Positions 32,723-41,537 of a stretch of DNA of 64,000 nt are shown here, in pieces. Source of the stretch: Streptomyces umbrinus (GTDB lineage: Bacteria > Actinomycetota > Actinomycetes > Streptomycetales > Streptomycetaceae); NCBI RefSeq assembly GCF_030817415.1, contig NZ_JAUSZI010000002.1:7750001-7814000 (forward strand), written 5' to 3'. Numbering within the stretch: the first letter of the stretch is position 1; every line of letters starts with the position of its first letter. The translations under genes were made by a program, and so were the position numbers. The notes under the pieces are model-generated. The model had not been told where the DNA came from. It saw nothing but the letters and a program-made list of their open reading frames with translations, and made no database searches.

Positions 32723-34528
32723 GTGAACGACCGATACGACGCTGGGTACGGGGGCGACCAGTACGAGCTCGTCGGCTACGACGAGTTCGGGCAGCCTGTG
32801 TACCGGCAGGTGCCGTCACCTTCCCAGACTCCCCACACTCCGGGGGCCCCTCAGGCCCAGCAGGAGTACGGCTCGTACGACCCCTACGGGGGGCAGGGGT
32901 ACGGGCAAGGACAGCAAGGGCAGCAGGCGTACCAGGGGCAGCAAGGCCACCAGGACCAGCAGGGTCAGGGATACGGGCAGGGGTACGGGTACGACCCGTA
33001 CGCGACGGGCCAGCAGGGGCAGCAGGCGTCGCCCGTGGTGTCGTATGACACGGGTCAGCAGCAACCTGTGGCGCCCTATGACACCGGTCAGCAGCAGGCC
33101 CACGCCCATGTCGCGGAGCAGACCGCCTACATCCCGCAGCAGGCGCGCCCCACGCAGTCCCCGGAGTCCCAGGAGCCGCCGGAGGACGGGCGGCAGGGCG
33201 ACGGGCGCCAAGGCGACGGGCCGCAGGGCGAACGCGACTACCGGACCGAGCAGTTCGCCTTCGTGGAGGAGCAGCCCGAGGAGTCCGAAGACGTCATCGA
33301 CTGGCTGAAGTTCACCGAGAACCGCACCGAGCGGCGCGAGGAGGCCAAGCGCCGGGCGCGCGGCCGTGTCGTCGCCGTGGTCGTGGTGCTCGCGCTGGTC
33401 GTGGTCGGCGGGGTCGGCTACCTCTGGTACGACGGCAGGCTGCCGGGCACGTCCTCCGAGTCGGCCTCCGGGACGACCACCGCCGGCGGCGCCCAGAACC
33501 GCGACGTGATCATCGTCCACCTGCACAACACCAAGGGCGGCGGCACGGCGACGGCGCTGCTCGTGAACAACACCACCACAAAGCAGGGCACCACCGTCCT
33601 GCTGCCCAACTCCCTTGCCCTGACGGACGACAACGGCACCACGACCACGCTCGCCAAGTCGGTCGACGACGACGGGTCCTCGGGGACGCGCGACGAGATC
33701 GACACCGTGCTCGGGACCGACGTCGAGGGCACCTGGCGCCTCGACACCCCGTACCTCAACAACCTCGTCGAACTCGTCGGCAACATCGACATCGACACCA
33801 ACGTGGACGTGCCGGACCCGGACGCGAAGAAGAAGGGCGAGGCGCCCCTCGTCAAGAAGGGCGAGCAGCAGACGCTGAGCGGCAAGATGGCCGTCGCGTA
33901 CGCCACGTACCGCGCCTCGGGGGAGTCGCAGAACGCCCAGCTGGAGCGGTTCGGCCAGGTCATGCAGGGAGTGCTGCGCAAGCTGTCGTCGGACCCGGAG
34001 GCCGCGACGACCACCGTGCAGTCGCTGGCGCAGATCCTCGACCCCTCGCTGAGCGACAAGGACCTGGGCGCGTTCCTGGCCAAGCTCGCCGACCGCGCCA
34101 AGGGCGGCGACTACAAGACGGCGCTGCTGCCGGTCCAGACGGACGGCAGGCTCAGCCCGCAGGCCAGTGACAGCGTGGTCAAGGACGTGCTCGGCGGTGC
34201 CGCGAAGAGCCCCGAGAAGGGCGCGGCCGTCCAGGTCGGCATCCGTAACTCGACGGGCGACAAGGACGCCACCGAACAGGCCCGGGTCGTCCTGCTGAAC
34301 GGCGGCTACACCTTCGTCGACGGCGGCGAGACCGATGTCGCCCAGGCCGTGTCCCAGATCACATACGCCGACGCCGCGAAGAAGGACGACGCGGTGGAGG
34401 TCGCCAAGACGCTCGGCCTGCCGACGAGTTCTGTGAAGAAGGGCAAGACCACGTCGAACGCGGATGTGTCGGTCGTACTCGGCCAGGACTACAAGGTGGG
34501 CGGCTCGGCGGGTTCGTCGGGCGGCTGA
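32723..34528 (+). CDS. Divergent LytR-CpsA-Psr (LCP) protein with LytR_C domain
   Basis: A 601-residue single-pass membrane protein. The cytosolic first ~200 residues are glutamine/glycine/tyrosine-rich and repetitive (YGQGQQGQQAYQGQQG, SYDTGQQQP, PYDTGQQQ). A transmembrane helix spans residues 216-236. Outside it comes an LCP-like domain (RDVIIVHLHNTKGGG to the SGESQNAQLERFGQV region) and a LytR_C domain at the end (VGIRNSTGDKDATEQARV). LCP enzymes attach polymers such as teichoic acids to peptidoglycan. The canonical arginine-serine-aspartate-threonine motif near the start of the LCP domain is replaced by GTATALL, so catalytic activity is doubtful. The GTG at 32723 has AGAGGGG upstream. Confidence 0.85.
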   Translation: MNDRYDAGYGGDQYELVGYDEFGQPVYRQVPSPSQTPHTPGAPQAQQEYGSYDPYGGQGYGQGQQGQQAYQGQQGHQDQQGQGYGQGYGYDPYATGQQGQQASPVVSYDTGQQQPVAPYDTGQQQAHAHVAEQTAYIPQQARPTQSPESQEPPEDGRQGDGRQGDGPQGERDYRTEQFAFVEEQPEESEDVIDWLKFTENRTERREEAKRRARGRVVAVVVVLALVVVGGVGYLWYDGRLPGTSSESASGTTTAGGAQNRDVIIVHLHNTKGGGTATALLVNNTTTKQGTTVLLPNSLALTDDNGTTTTLAKSVDDDGSSGTRDEIDTVLGTDVEGTWRLDTPYLNNLVELVGNIDIDTNVDVPDPDAKKKGEAPLVKKGEQQTLSGKMAVAYATYRASGESQNAQLERFGQVMQGVLRKLSSDPEAATTTVQSLAQILDPSLSDKDLGAFLAKLADRAKGGDYKTALLPVQTDGRLSPQASDSVVKDVLGGAAKSPEKGAAVQVGIRNSTGDKDATEQARVVLLNGGYTFVDGGETDVAQAVSQITYADAAKKDDAVEVAKTLGLPTSSVKKGKTTSNADVSVVLGQDYKVGGSAGSSGG

Positions 34529-34919
34529 CGGGGCGTGTGTCGGGCGGTGCCTGTGGGGGTGCCGGGACCGCGTGGCGAGTCGGGCACTCGGTGCGGATAC
34601 CGGTGCGGATACCGGTGCGGCACTCGGTGCGGGCGCCGGTGCAGGCATCCGGCGCGGACACCTCGTACAGGCGCCGGGCGTGCCCGGGTGCGGTCCGGAG
34701 GCCCGGGCAGCGCCCGCGGCGCGATCGGTCAATCGCGTGGGGCGCTGTCGGCGGTCCGTGAGACCCTTGGGGCAGGGCCTGCCCGGCGGAGCAGGCCGGA
34801 GGAGTGCGATGGCGTCCGGCAAGCGCGGACGCGCGTGCCAGACCCCGCGTCTCCGGCCTGATCCGCCGCACAGGCCCCAACCCCTCGGGGACTCCTGACC
34901 GTCTACGGAAAGCCTTGTA
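34529..34919. other. Gap with CGGTGCGGATAC tandem repeats
   Basis: No convincing gene in 390 bases. Bases 34585-34645 contain repeated CGGTGCGGATAC-like units (TGCGGATACCGGTGCGGATA). Frames across it have unusual cysteine/arginine content and are probably non-coding. Confidence 0.5.
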
Positions 34920-35366
34920 GTGACCGCCACTGACCGCTCTCTCGAGCTCATCACCACCGCCGCGCAGGCGGCCGCCGACAAGCTCGCGCACGACATCATC
35001 GCGTACGACGTCAGCGACGTGCTGTCGATCACGGACGCCTTCCTGCTGGCCTCCGCGCCCAACGACCGCCAGGTCAAGTCGATCGTCGACGAGATCGAGG
35101 AGCGGCTGAACAAGGAGCTCGGCACGAAGCCGGTGCGCCGCGAGGGCGACCGCGACGCCCGCTGGATCCTGCTCGACTACGTCGACATCGTGGTGCACGT
35201 CCAGCACAGCGAGGAGCGGGTGTTCTACGCGCTGGAGCGGCTCTGGAAGGACTGCCCCGAGCTGGACCTGCCCGCGGACGCGAAGGCCACGCGCGGCAAG
35301 GGCGCCGAGCACGCCGAGCTCCAGGACGCGGAGGACGCCGCCGAGCTGCGCGGAGAGCTTCGGTGA
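34920..35366 (+). CDS. rsfS: Ribosomal silencing factor RsfS (Iojap family)
   Basis: A 148-residue protein that binds L14 and blocks joining of ribosomal subunits under nutrient stress. AAQAAADKLAHDIIAYDVSD, the ITDAFLLASAPNDRQVKSI stretch and LLDYVDIVVHVQHSEERVFY are family hallmarks. The C-terminal ~30 residues form an acidic tail longer than in E. coli. The GTG overlaps no upstream gene; the stop overlaps the next start (GTGA), which suggests translational coupling with the phosphatase. Confidence 0.95.
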   Translation: MTATDRSLELITTAAQAAADKLAHDIIAYDVSDVLSITDAFLLASAPNDRQVKSIVDEIEERLNKELGTKPVRREGDRDARWILLDYVDIVVHVQHSEERVFYALERLWKDCPELDLPADAKATRGKGAEHAELQDAEDAAELRGELR

Positions 35367-36064
35367 CCGCCGGGGCGGGGCATCCGGCGCCGGACGGCAG
35401 GCCGCTGTCCGAGGCCGGGAAGAAGGCGGGCCGTGGGCGCCGCGTCATCCTGTGGCGCCACGGCCAGACGTTGTGGAACGTGGAGCGCCGCTTCCAGGGC
35501 ACGACGGACGTCGAGCTCACCGAGACCGGCGTGGGCCAGGCCCGCCGCGCCGCTCGGCTGCTCGCGTCCCTGAAGCCCGACGCGATCGTCGCCTCGGACC
35601 TGAAACGGGCGGCGAACACGGCCGCCGAGCTGTCCGAGCTCACCGGCCTCGACATCACCCACGACGAGGGCCTGCGCGAGACGTACGCGGGCGTCTGGCA
35701 GGGCCTGACGCACGAGGAGATCATCGCGCGCCACGGCGACCAGTACGCGGCGTGGAAGCGCGGCGAGCCGGTGCGCCGGGGCGGCGGGGAACTGGAGTCC
35801 GAGGTCGCCGACCGCGCGGCCCCGGTGGTCCTCCGGCACGCCGACAAGCTTCCGGACGACGGCACGCTCGTGGTCGTCAGCCACGGCGGCACGATCCGCA
35901 CCACCATCGGCCGTCTCCTCGGCCTGGAGTCCCAGCACTGGGAGAGCCTCGGCGGCCTCTCCAACTGCTGCTGGTCCGTCCTCGGCGAGGGCGCCCGCGG
36001 CTGGCGACTGCTGGAACACAACGCGGGGACACTGCCGGAGCCGGTACTGGGAGACGACGACTAG
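35363..36064 (+). CDS. Histidine phosphatase family protein
   Basis: A 233-residue protein with the RHG signature LWRHGQTLWN, the second histidine in VVVSHGGTIR, and the conserved ETYAGVWQGLTHEEI region of phosphoglycerate mutase-like phosphatases. The phosphohistidine intermediate forms on the RHG histidine. Members hydrolyse phosphosugars, glucosyl-3-phosphoglycerate or cobalamin precursors; the substrate here is not evident. It overlaps the stop of rsfS by four bases. The first 25 residues (AGAGHPAPDGRPLSEAG) are a non-conserved extension. A tRNA gene follows after 217 gene-free bases. Confidence 0.88.
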   Translation: MTAGAGHPAPDGRPLSEAGKKAGRGRRVILWRHGQTLWNVERRFQGTTDVELTETGVGQARRAARLLASLKPDAIVASDLKRAANTAAELSELTGLDITHDEGLRETYAGVWQGLTHEEIIARHGDQYAAWKRGEPVRRGGGELESEVADRAAPVVLRHADKLPDDGTLVVVSHGGTIRTTIGRLLGLESQHWESLGGLSNCCWSVLGEGARGWRLLEHNAGTLPEPVLGDDD

Positions 36065-36281
36065 GCGCTCCGCCGGCAGCCTCTCGGGCTTCCGGCCGGG
36101 CCGCTCCTTCGCGAGGTGCTCGTGGCGTTCGGCGCGAGCCGTCGCCGGGCACTCCTGGGGCACGTCGCCGGGTGTTCCGTCCGGCCTCCGATGCCCCGCG
36201 GGACCGGATTTCACTTTCCGGCTGGTCGCAGGCTAAAGTTCTTCTTGTTCCGCCGCCGGGAAGCCGGGCCGGACACCGCAA

Positions 36282-36354
36282 GGGGCTATAGCTCAGTTGG
36301 TAGAGCGCCTGCATGGCATGCAGGAGGTCAGGAGTTCAATTCTCCTTAGCTCCA
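36282..36354 (+). tRNA. tRNA-Ala (GGC)
   Basis: A 73-base cloverleaf. Acceptor strands GGGGCTA/TAGCTCC, D arm GCTCAGTTGGTAGAGC, anticodon stem CCTGC/GCAGG with loop ATGGCAT (anticodon GGC), T arm GGAGTTCAATTCTCC. The 3' CCA is not encoded (the bases after the discriminator A are CAC). A near-identical copy lies at 39702. Confidence 0.97.
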
Positions 36355-36358
36355 CACA

Positions 36359-37261
36359 TCAGCACCCCAGATCGATGATCCCGTTCCCATCAGGGGGCGG
36401 GATTCTTCGTGCCCTCCGCTGCCGCCGGATCTCCCTCAGCCGTGCCGCCCGCGCACTCGTCTCCTCGTCGGCCGGCCGGTAGACCACGACCCGGCACTCC
36501 GGCATCCCGTCGACCGACAACGACACCGACGTCATCCGCAACTCGCCCACCGCCACGTGCCGGAACGTCTTCACGCGCGGTCCCGGCGGCGCCACGTCCC
36601 CGTTCCGCCACAGCTGGGCGAAGTGTCCGCTGACCTCCGACAGCCTGCGTATGAAGTCCTCCCACACGGGCTCGCCGGCATGTCTCCCGTACGCGGCCCG
36701 CAGCGTCGCCACCATCACCGGCAGCTCGCTCTCCCGGAACACCAGCGGGCAGGCCTCCTCGGAGGCCGTGAACAGCGTCCACAGCGCGTTACGGACGGCT
36801 CCGCCGGCGGGGAGCGTCTCCGGCACGAAGAACACGTCCCGGTAGGCCGGGTTGGTCGCGAGGATGTCGTACCGCGCGTTGTAGACCACCGCCGGGCTCG
36901 GGTCGAGGGCGTCGACGATCTCCTGGACCGCCGGACCCAGGGCCGGCGTCGTCGACTCGAAGCCGTGGGTGTACGGGACCTCCGCCAGGTCGTAGAGATG
37001 CTCGCGCTCCGGCTGGTCGAGCCGCAGCGTGCGCGCCACGGCGTCCAGCACCTGCGGTGACGCATTGATCGGCCGTCCCTGCTCCAGCCACGTGTACCAG
37101 GTGACGCCGACCCCCGACAGCTGCGCCACCTCCTCGCGCCGCAGCCCGGGCGTGCGGCGGCGCAGACCCGGCGGCATCCCCACATCGGCCGGTGTCACCC
37201 GTGCCCGCCTGCTCCGCAGGAAGGCGGCCAGCTCCGGCCGACGCCGCTGTGTCGTGGCCAT
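36359..37261 (-). CDS. XRE-family transcriptional regulator with MmyB-like ligand domain
   Basis: A 300-residue helix-turn-helix regulator. The N-terminus RRPELAAFLRSRRARVTP, then TPGLRREEVAQLSGVGVTWY and TWLEQGRPINASPQVLDAVA, is the XRE/MmyB pattern common in Streptomyces. The C-terminal ~170 residues resemble the PAS-like MmyB ligand-binding domain (YNARYDILATNPAYRDVFF). It is transcribed away from the MFS exporter 112 bases upstream, so it likely controls that gene and itself. An alternative start (ATG at 37279) would add six residues. The stop lies five bases from the tRNA gene. Confidence 0.88.
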   Translation of the reverse strand: MATTQRRRPELAAFLRSRRARVTPADVGMPPGLRRRTPGLRREEVAQLSGVGVTWYTWLEQGRPINASPQVLDAVARTLRLDQPEREHLYDLAEVPYTHGFESTTPALGPAVQEIVDALDPSPAVVYNARYDILATNPAYRDVFFVPETLPAGGAVRNALWTLFTASEEACPLVFRESELPVMVATLRAAYGRHAGEPVWEDFIRRLSEVSGHFAQLWRNGDVAPPGPRVKTFRHVAVGELRMTSVSLSVDGMPECRVVVYRPADEETSARAARLREIRRQRRARRIPPPDGNGIIDLGC

Positions 37262-37373
37262 CGTCGTCACATCCCCCATCGTCGACCCCTGGCCCGGTCC
37301 CTGCCAGGTGCTGTCAGTACCAGCATCGGCGGGCTCTCCACACCCGTACCCGCCCGCCCCCAGGCTCGATGCC

Positions 37374-38855
37374 ATGACGACGACAACCCCCGCGGCCCCG
37401 GACTCCGCACCAGGATCCGGCTCCGGACCAAGGCCTGCCACAAGTAAAACTCCCGGCACTGACAATCGCCCCGGACGACTGCTCGCGATCGTCCTCGCCG
37501 CCCAGTTCATGGCGCTCCTCGATGTCTTCATCGTCAATGTCGCGGTCCCCACCATCGGCGCCGAACTCCACGCCTCCGGCGCCGAATTGCAGCTGGTGGT
37601 CGCCGGATACGCCATCACGTACTCCGTCCTGCTGATCACCGGCGCCCGCCTGGGCGACCTGCTCGGCCACCGCCGCGTCTATCTGGCCGGCCTCGCGCTG
37701 TTCACGGCGGCCTCGCTCGCCTGCGGACTCGCCCAGGGAACCGGCGAGTTGATCGCCTTCCGGCTGATCCAGGGAGCCGGCTCGGCCGTGATGATCCCGC
37801 AGGTCCTCAGCCTCATCCAGCGGAACTTCACCGGTGAGGCCCGGGGAAGGGCCCTCGGCCTCTACGCGGCGGTCCTCGCGACCGGCGCCGCGGCCGGACA
37901 GGTGGTCGGCGGGATCCTGGTCAGCGCGGACCTGTTCGGCACGGGCTGGCGCCCGGTGTTCCTGGTGAACGTGCCCGTGGGCCTCGTACTGCTGGCGCTC
38001 GGCGCGCGCGCCCTGCCGCGTGACGACGCACGCGCCCCGGAGCGCGCGCACCGGCTCGACCTGCCGGGCCTGGTGCTCCTGGGCGCGGCCGTGTCGCTGC
38101 TCACGGTGCCGCTGGTGCTCGGGCAGGAGGAGGACTGGCCCCTGTGGTCCTGGCTGTCGCTCGCGGCCGCCGCGATCGCCTTCGCCCTGTTCTGCGCGTA
38201 CGAGTCCCGGCTCGCCCGGCGCGGCGGCACCCCGCTGATCGCGCCCAGGGTGCTGCGCCACCCCGGCATGGGGCTCGCGGTCTTCCGGATCATGGCCGTG
38301 ATGGCGGTCAACGGAGGCTTCCTGTTCGCGCTGACCCTGCACGTGCAGGGCGGCCTCGGCTTCAGCGCGCTGCGCGCGGGACTCACCTTCGCGCCGACCG
38401 CGGTGGTCTTCGGGCTGGTCGGGCTGACCTGGCGCGGGTGGCCCGCCTCCTGGCAACGCGCCCTGATCCCGGCCGGGTTCGCGCTCGCCGCGGTCTCCGT
38501 CGCGGGCGTGGGCCTGGCGCTGCGGGACGGCCACGGGGCCGGCTTCTGGCTGTACGTCGCCTTCGCCGGCGTCGGTACCGGGCTCGCGCTCGGCTTCAGT
38601 CCCACTCTCACGCGGGCGCTCGCCACCGTGCGCCCCGAGGACGCGGCGGACGCCAGCGGCCTGCTCGCCACGGTCACCCAGCTCGGTCAGCTGATCGGTG
38701 TCGCGATGTTCGGCACACTCTTCTTGAATCGGCTTGAGTCACTTGGGGCCCCGGGGGCGTATACCTCTTCGGACGCGCTTCTCGTCTGCATGTTCGCGCT
38801 GGCCGCGACCGCCGCGACGGGTGCCGTGTCCGGACTGGTACGAAGGCGTCGCTGA
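37374..38855 (+). CDS. MFS transporter, DHA2-type drug exporter
   Basis: A 493-residue transporter with about 14 hydrophobic helices. The first helices show the family motifs: LDVFIVNVAVPTIG (motif D) and ARLGDLLGHRRVYLAG (motif A), then the motif C-like GAAAGQVVGGIL. Such proteins export drugs or small metabolites by proton exchange. The N-terminus is a ~35-residue serine/proline-rich cytosolic segment. The divergent XRE regulator next to it is a common layout for substrate-induced exporters. The substrate is unknown. Confidence 0.88.
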   Translation: MTTTTPAAPDSAPGSGSGPRPATSKTPGTDNRPGRLLAIVLAAQFMALLDVFIVNVAVPTIGAELHASGAELQLVVAGYAITYSVLLITGARLGDLLGHRRVYLAGLALFTAASLACGLAQGTGELIAFRLIQGAGSAVMIPQVLSLIQRNFTGEARGRALGLYAAVLATGAAAGQVVGGILVSADLFGTGWRPVFLVNVPVGLVLLALGARALPRDDARAPERAHRLDLPGLVLLGAAVSLLTVPLVLGQEEDWPLWSWLSLAAAAIAFALFCAYESRLARRGGTPLIAPRVLRHPGMGLAVFRIMAVMAVNGGFLFALTLHVQGGLGFSALRAGLTFAPTAVVFGLVGLTWRGWPASWQRALIPAGFALAAVSVAGVGLALRDGHGAGFWLYVAFAGVGTGLALGFSPTLTRALATVRPEDAADASGLLATVTQLGQLIGVAMFGTLFLNRLESLGAPGAYTSSDALLVCMFALAATAATGAVSGLVRRRR

Positions 38856-38921
38856 CCGTATTGGCCCGGCCGTGGCAGAATCAAACGGCCGGAAGGGGCG
38901 GCCCGACGGGAGGGAGTGGCG

Positions 38922-39095
38922 ATGCCTGCGAGCATCCTCGGGGAGGTCGGCGACCTTCCCGGATCCGAGGTGATACGGGACCGGATCACCCGCCTCGACC
39001 ACCCTTCCCGCGTTTCGGCCCACGTCGCCCTGCTTCTCGGCGACAGCGGCGGAATTTCCTACGTGTGCACGGCCTGCGGCCACAGCGGGAGCTGA
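38922..39095 (+). CDS. 57-residue zinc-finger-like small protein
   Basis: A short frame: MPASILGEVGDLPGSEVIRD, a basic segment, and an ending CTACGHSGS. The CxxC with a following histidine could bind zinc as half a ribbon. GGGAGGGAG lies nine bases before the ATG. It ends three bases before the next small gene, so the two are likely one transcript. The function is unknown. Confidence 0.6.
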   Translation: MPASILGEVGDLPGSEVIRDRITRLDHPSRVSAHVALLLGDSGGISYVCTACGHSGS

Positions 39096-39098
39096 TCG

Positions 39099-39332
39099 AT
39101 GGGTGCACACAGGCGCAAGTGCGATTGGTGCGGCAGTGGTACGCCCATCGTGCGCGACATGGAGCCGGTCAACCACGACTACCAGTACTGGTGCGAGGAA
39201 TGCGCCCGGGCGCTGATCATAAAAGGCGACCCGATCGAGACGTACCGCGAGCTGGAGGGCGAGCCGATCTACGGCCGGCTCCTCGACGAGCACTGCACGC
39301 TCAAACGGTTCTATTCCTTCGCCACTGCCTGA
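39099..39332 (+). CDS. 77-residue zinc-ribbon protein
   Basis: A small protein with two CxxC knuckles, CDWCGSG and CEECAR, about 24 residues apart, which is a typical zinc ribbon. Its start is three bases after the preceding stop. It may act with the neighbouring small cysteine protein or with DNA/RNA, but no partner is indicated. It lies between the MFS gene and the second tRNA-Ala. Confidence 0.7.
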   Translation: MGAHRRKCDWCGSGTPIVRDMEPVNHDYQYWCEECARALIIKGDPIETYRELEGEPIYGRLLDEHCTLKRFYSFATA

Positions 39333-39701
39333 CGCCGACCGGGGTTTCACCACAGGGTGACCCCGGTCATGGCCGGCAACCACGAAAGCGAACCCCTCAG
39401 CGCCTTCACCGCGCAGGCGACGACGGCACAGGCGCGCCTCCCGCGCGGTTCCGGGGCCGCGGCGACCCAGGACCCCGGGAAGCCCGTGAGGGACGCCGAG
39501 GCGGCCCACCAGACGTCCTCCACGCGCGTGTGGAGGACGAGCGGGTCCAGGGAACGCGATCACGGCCACGAAGGCGGACGCTATCCGGCGTGCCATCCCT
39601 CTTGTCCGGCTTGTCCGTTCGCCCCGGAAACGATTTGGTGGTGCACCGGGGGACCGGTAATGTTGGCGTCGCCGCCGGGGAAGTCCGGTGGAACACCGCA
39701 A
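39333..39701. other. Gene-free stretch before the second tRNA-Ala
   Basis: About 370 bases without a convincing gene. The last ~35 bases (CCGCCGGGGAAGTCCGG then ACACCGCAA) resemble the bases before the first tRNA-Ala (CCGCCGGGAAGCCGGG then ACACCGCAA), showing that the repeat includes upstream sequence. Confidence 0.6.
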
Positions 39702-39774
39702 GGGGCTATAGCTCAGTTGGTAGAGCACCTGCATGGCATGCAGGGGGTCAGGAGTTCAAATCTCCTTAGCTCCA
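39702..39774 (+). tRNA. tRNA-Ala (GGC), second copy
   Basis: A 73-base cloverleaf with the same anticodon loop ATGGCAT as the copy at 36282, differing from it at only a few positions: GCGCC/GCACC in the D-arm side, GGAGG/GGGGG in the variable region and AATTC/AAATC in the T loop. CCA is not encoded. A bidirectional terminator follows. Confidence 0.97.
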
Positions 39775-39783
39775 CAGCACATG

Positions 39784-39818
39784 AAGGCGGGTCATCCGAA
39801 AAGGATGGCCCGCCTTTT
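39784..39818. terminator. Terminator for tRNA-Ala and the NuoF-like gene
   Basis: AAGGCGGGTCATCC and GGATGGCCCGCCTT form a 14-base stem with one T-G pair and a five-base loop, followed by TTTT. It can serve the tRNA on the plus strand and the NuoF-like gene on the minus strand. Confidence 0.9.
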
Positions 39819-39914
39819 GCATGGGCTCGCTCTTGTGGCTCTTGCTTGTGTCTCTTGTTGTGCGGTTCGGCTGTCGTGCGGTTCGGCGGCCCGGTCTCCC
39901 GGGCCGCCGGTGGG

Positions 39915-41537
39915 TCAGCGTCCGCGGCCCAGGGCTCGGCGTCCGCCGCCACCGCCCTCGCGTACGGCGGGGAGGTTCTGGCGGGGAGCCGCTCCGCGGG
40001 TGTCCTCCTCAAGGCGCAGCGCGAGCGCCGGGCAGCGGCGTACGGCACGCAGCGCCTTCGCCTCCGCGTACCGGGGCACCCCCGCCTGCGCGACGGTCGG
40101 GAAGCCGTCGGCGCCCAGCTGGAAGACCTCCGGGAGGATGTCCGCGCACAGACCGTGTCCGCGGCACAGCGTCCAGTCGACGTAGATCTTCTGGCGGCTG
40201 GGACCCTGCTCAGGCTCCGCCTGGCCGCCCGGGATGCCGGTGGGCTGCTGGCCGCCCTCGAAGAGCGGCAGAACGCCCTCCACGGGCCGTCCGCAGCCGT
40301 TGCCGAGGACATGCGCGGCCAGGTCGTCCGTGAACGCCTTGATGGTCGACTCCAGGAACATCGCGGAGCCGTCCGGGTGCGAGCACGCGCCGCGCCGCTT
40401 CACGGCGTTGGCGACCTGCTTGAGCGCCTCCAGGGCGGCCGGGCCGCCGCCGTTGAGGATGTCCTCCATGCCGCGCGCCGCGGCGGGCAGCCCGAGGTAG
40501 CAGGGACCGCACTGTCCCGCGCTCTCCTCCGCCAGCCACTGCGCCACCCGCAGCGACTCGCCCAGCGGGCAGGTCGCCGTGCTGATCGGCAGGATCGCGC
40601 CCGCGCCGAGCGCACCGCCCACCGCGTCCAGGGAGTTGCGCGAGACGATCGCCTCGTTGACCGTCGCGGAGTCCAGCCACTTGCCGTGGTACCCGCCGGT
40701 CAGCACGCCCTGCGGGACCGGCGGGGCGCCGGCCAGCTGCAGGATGTACCGCAGCGGTACGCCCGTGGGGGCCTCGATCACCATCGGGCGGGCGACCGCT
40801 CCTGAGACCGTGAGCATGACCGTGCCGGGCTCGTCGTACAGGCCCGTGTTGCCGTAGCGCTCGGCGCCGATGCGCGCGGCGATCGCCAGCTGGGCGAACG
40901 TCTCGGCGTTCGACAGCAGGGTGGGCGCGCCGCCGACACCGTTCTGCGAGGCGCTGGTCTTGCGGCCGGGCGGGATCGCCGGACCGCCGTCGATGGAGCG
41001 GACGAGCGAGGCCGCCGCTCCGGTCACCATGCGCACCGGATTGCGCTGCACGCGCGCGCGGATGGTCGCTCCGCGGCGGTTGGTCAGCCCGCGCTCGGAG
41101 AGCGCCGCCTCCATCGACCGCTGCGTGGACTCACGGGTCACACCGACGACCAGGGTGCGTGCGCCCAGCGCCTCGGCGACCAGCAGGGCGCCGTCCAGGA
41201 TCAGGTGCGGGGCACGGTTGATCATCACCGTGTCCTTGCGGCAGGCGGGTTCGTCCTCGCTTCCGTTGACGACGACCACCGGACGTACACCGCGGCGGAT
41301 CGCCGCCTCGGCGACCGACCGCAGTTTCTTGTGGAACGGGAAACCCGCTCCGCCGCGGCCCTTCAGGTTGATGCGCTCGGAGAGCTGCGCGAGCTGCTCA
41401 CCGCCCATCGGCTCGAGCGGCCCGTGCACCTTCAGGTGCATGGGCAGGTCGAGTCTCTCGACGAGATCGAAACCGGAGGTGAGCTGGGGAAGGCCCACCA
41501 CTCGGACTTCGGGGATGTTGGGAAGGGCCTCGTTCAC
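39915..41537 (-). CDS. NuoF-like flavoprotein with C-terminal ferredoxin
   Basis: A 540-residue protein. The first ~430 residues match the NADH-binding subunit of complex I and hydrogenases: INLKGRGGAGFPFHKK binds the nicotinamide nucleotide, VVNGSEDEPACRKD contributes to FMN binding, and GQCGPCYLG with a later cysteine ligates a [4Fe-4S] cluster. After a proline/glutamine linker comes a small ferredoxin (YVDWTLCRGHGLCADILPEV, then AVRRCPALAL) with three cysteines, as expected for a [3Fe-4S] or modified cluster. The GTG start overlaps the stop of the membrane protein by one base (TAGTG). No NuoE-like partner is next to it, so it is not a normal complex I module. It probably moves electrons between NAD(P)H, ferredoxin and the membrane protein. 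Confidence 0.85.
   Translation of the reverse strand: MNEALPNIPEVRVVGLPQLTSGFDLVERLDLPMHLKVHGPLEPMGGEQLAQLSERINLKGRGGAGFPFHKKLRSVAEAAIRRGVRPVVVVNGSEDEPACRKDTVMINRAPHLILDGALLVAEALGARTLVVGVTRESTQRSMEAALSERGLTNRRGATIRARVQRNPVRMVTGAAASLVRSIDGGPAIPPGRKTSASQNGVGGAPTLLSNAETFAQLAIAARIGAERYGNTGLYDEPGTVMLTVSGAVARPMVIEAPTGVPLRYILQLAGAPPVPQGVLTGGYHGKWLDSATVNEAIVSRNSLDAVGGALGAGAILPISTATCPLGESLRVAQWLAEESAGQCGPCYLGLPAAARGMEDILNGGGPAALEALKQVANAVKRRGACSHPDGSAMFLESTIKAFTDDLAAHVLGNGCGRPVEGVLPLFEGGQQPTGIPGGQAEPEQGPSRQKIYVDWTLCRGHGLCADILPEVFQLGADGFPTVAQAGVPRYAEAKALRAVRRCPALALRLEEDTRGAAPRQNLPAVREGGGGGRRALGRGR

Noticed and set aside
34464..34898. Overlapping frames after the LytR-type gene with many cysteines and arginines.
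   Set aside because: They arise from the tandem CGGTGCGGATAC repeat and lack a ribosome site.
39357..40805. Long plus-strand frame of 482 codons crossing the second tRNA-Ala.
   Set aside because: It contains a tRNA gene and runs antisense to the NuoF-like gene.
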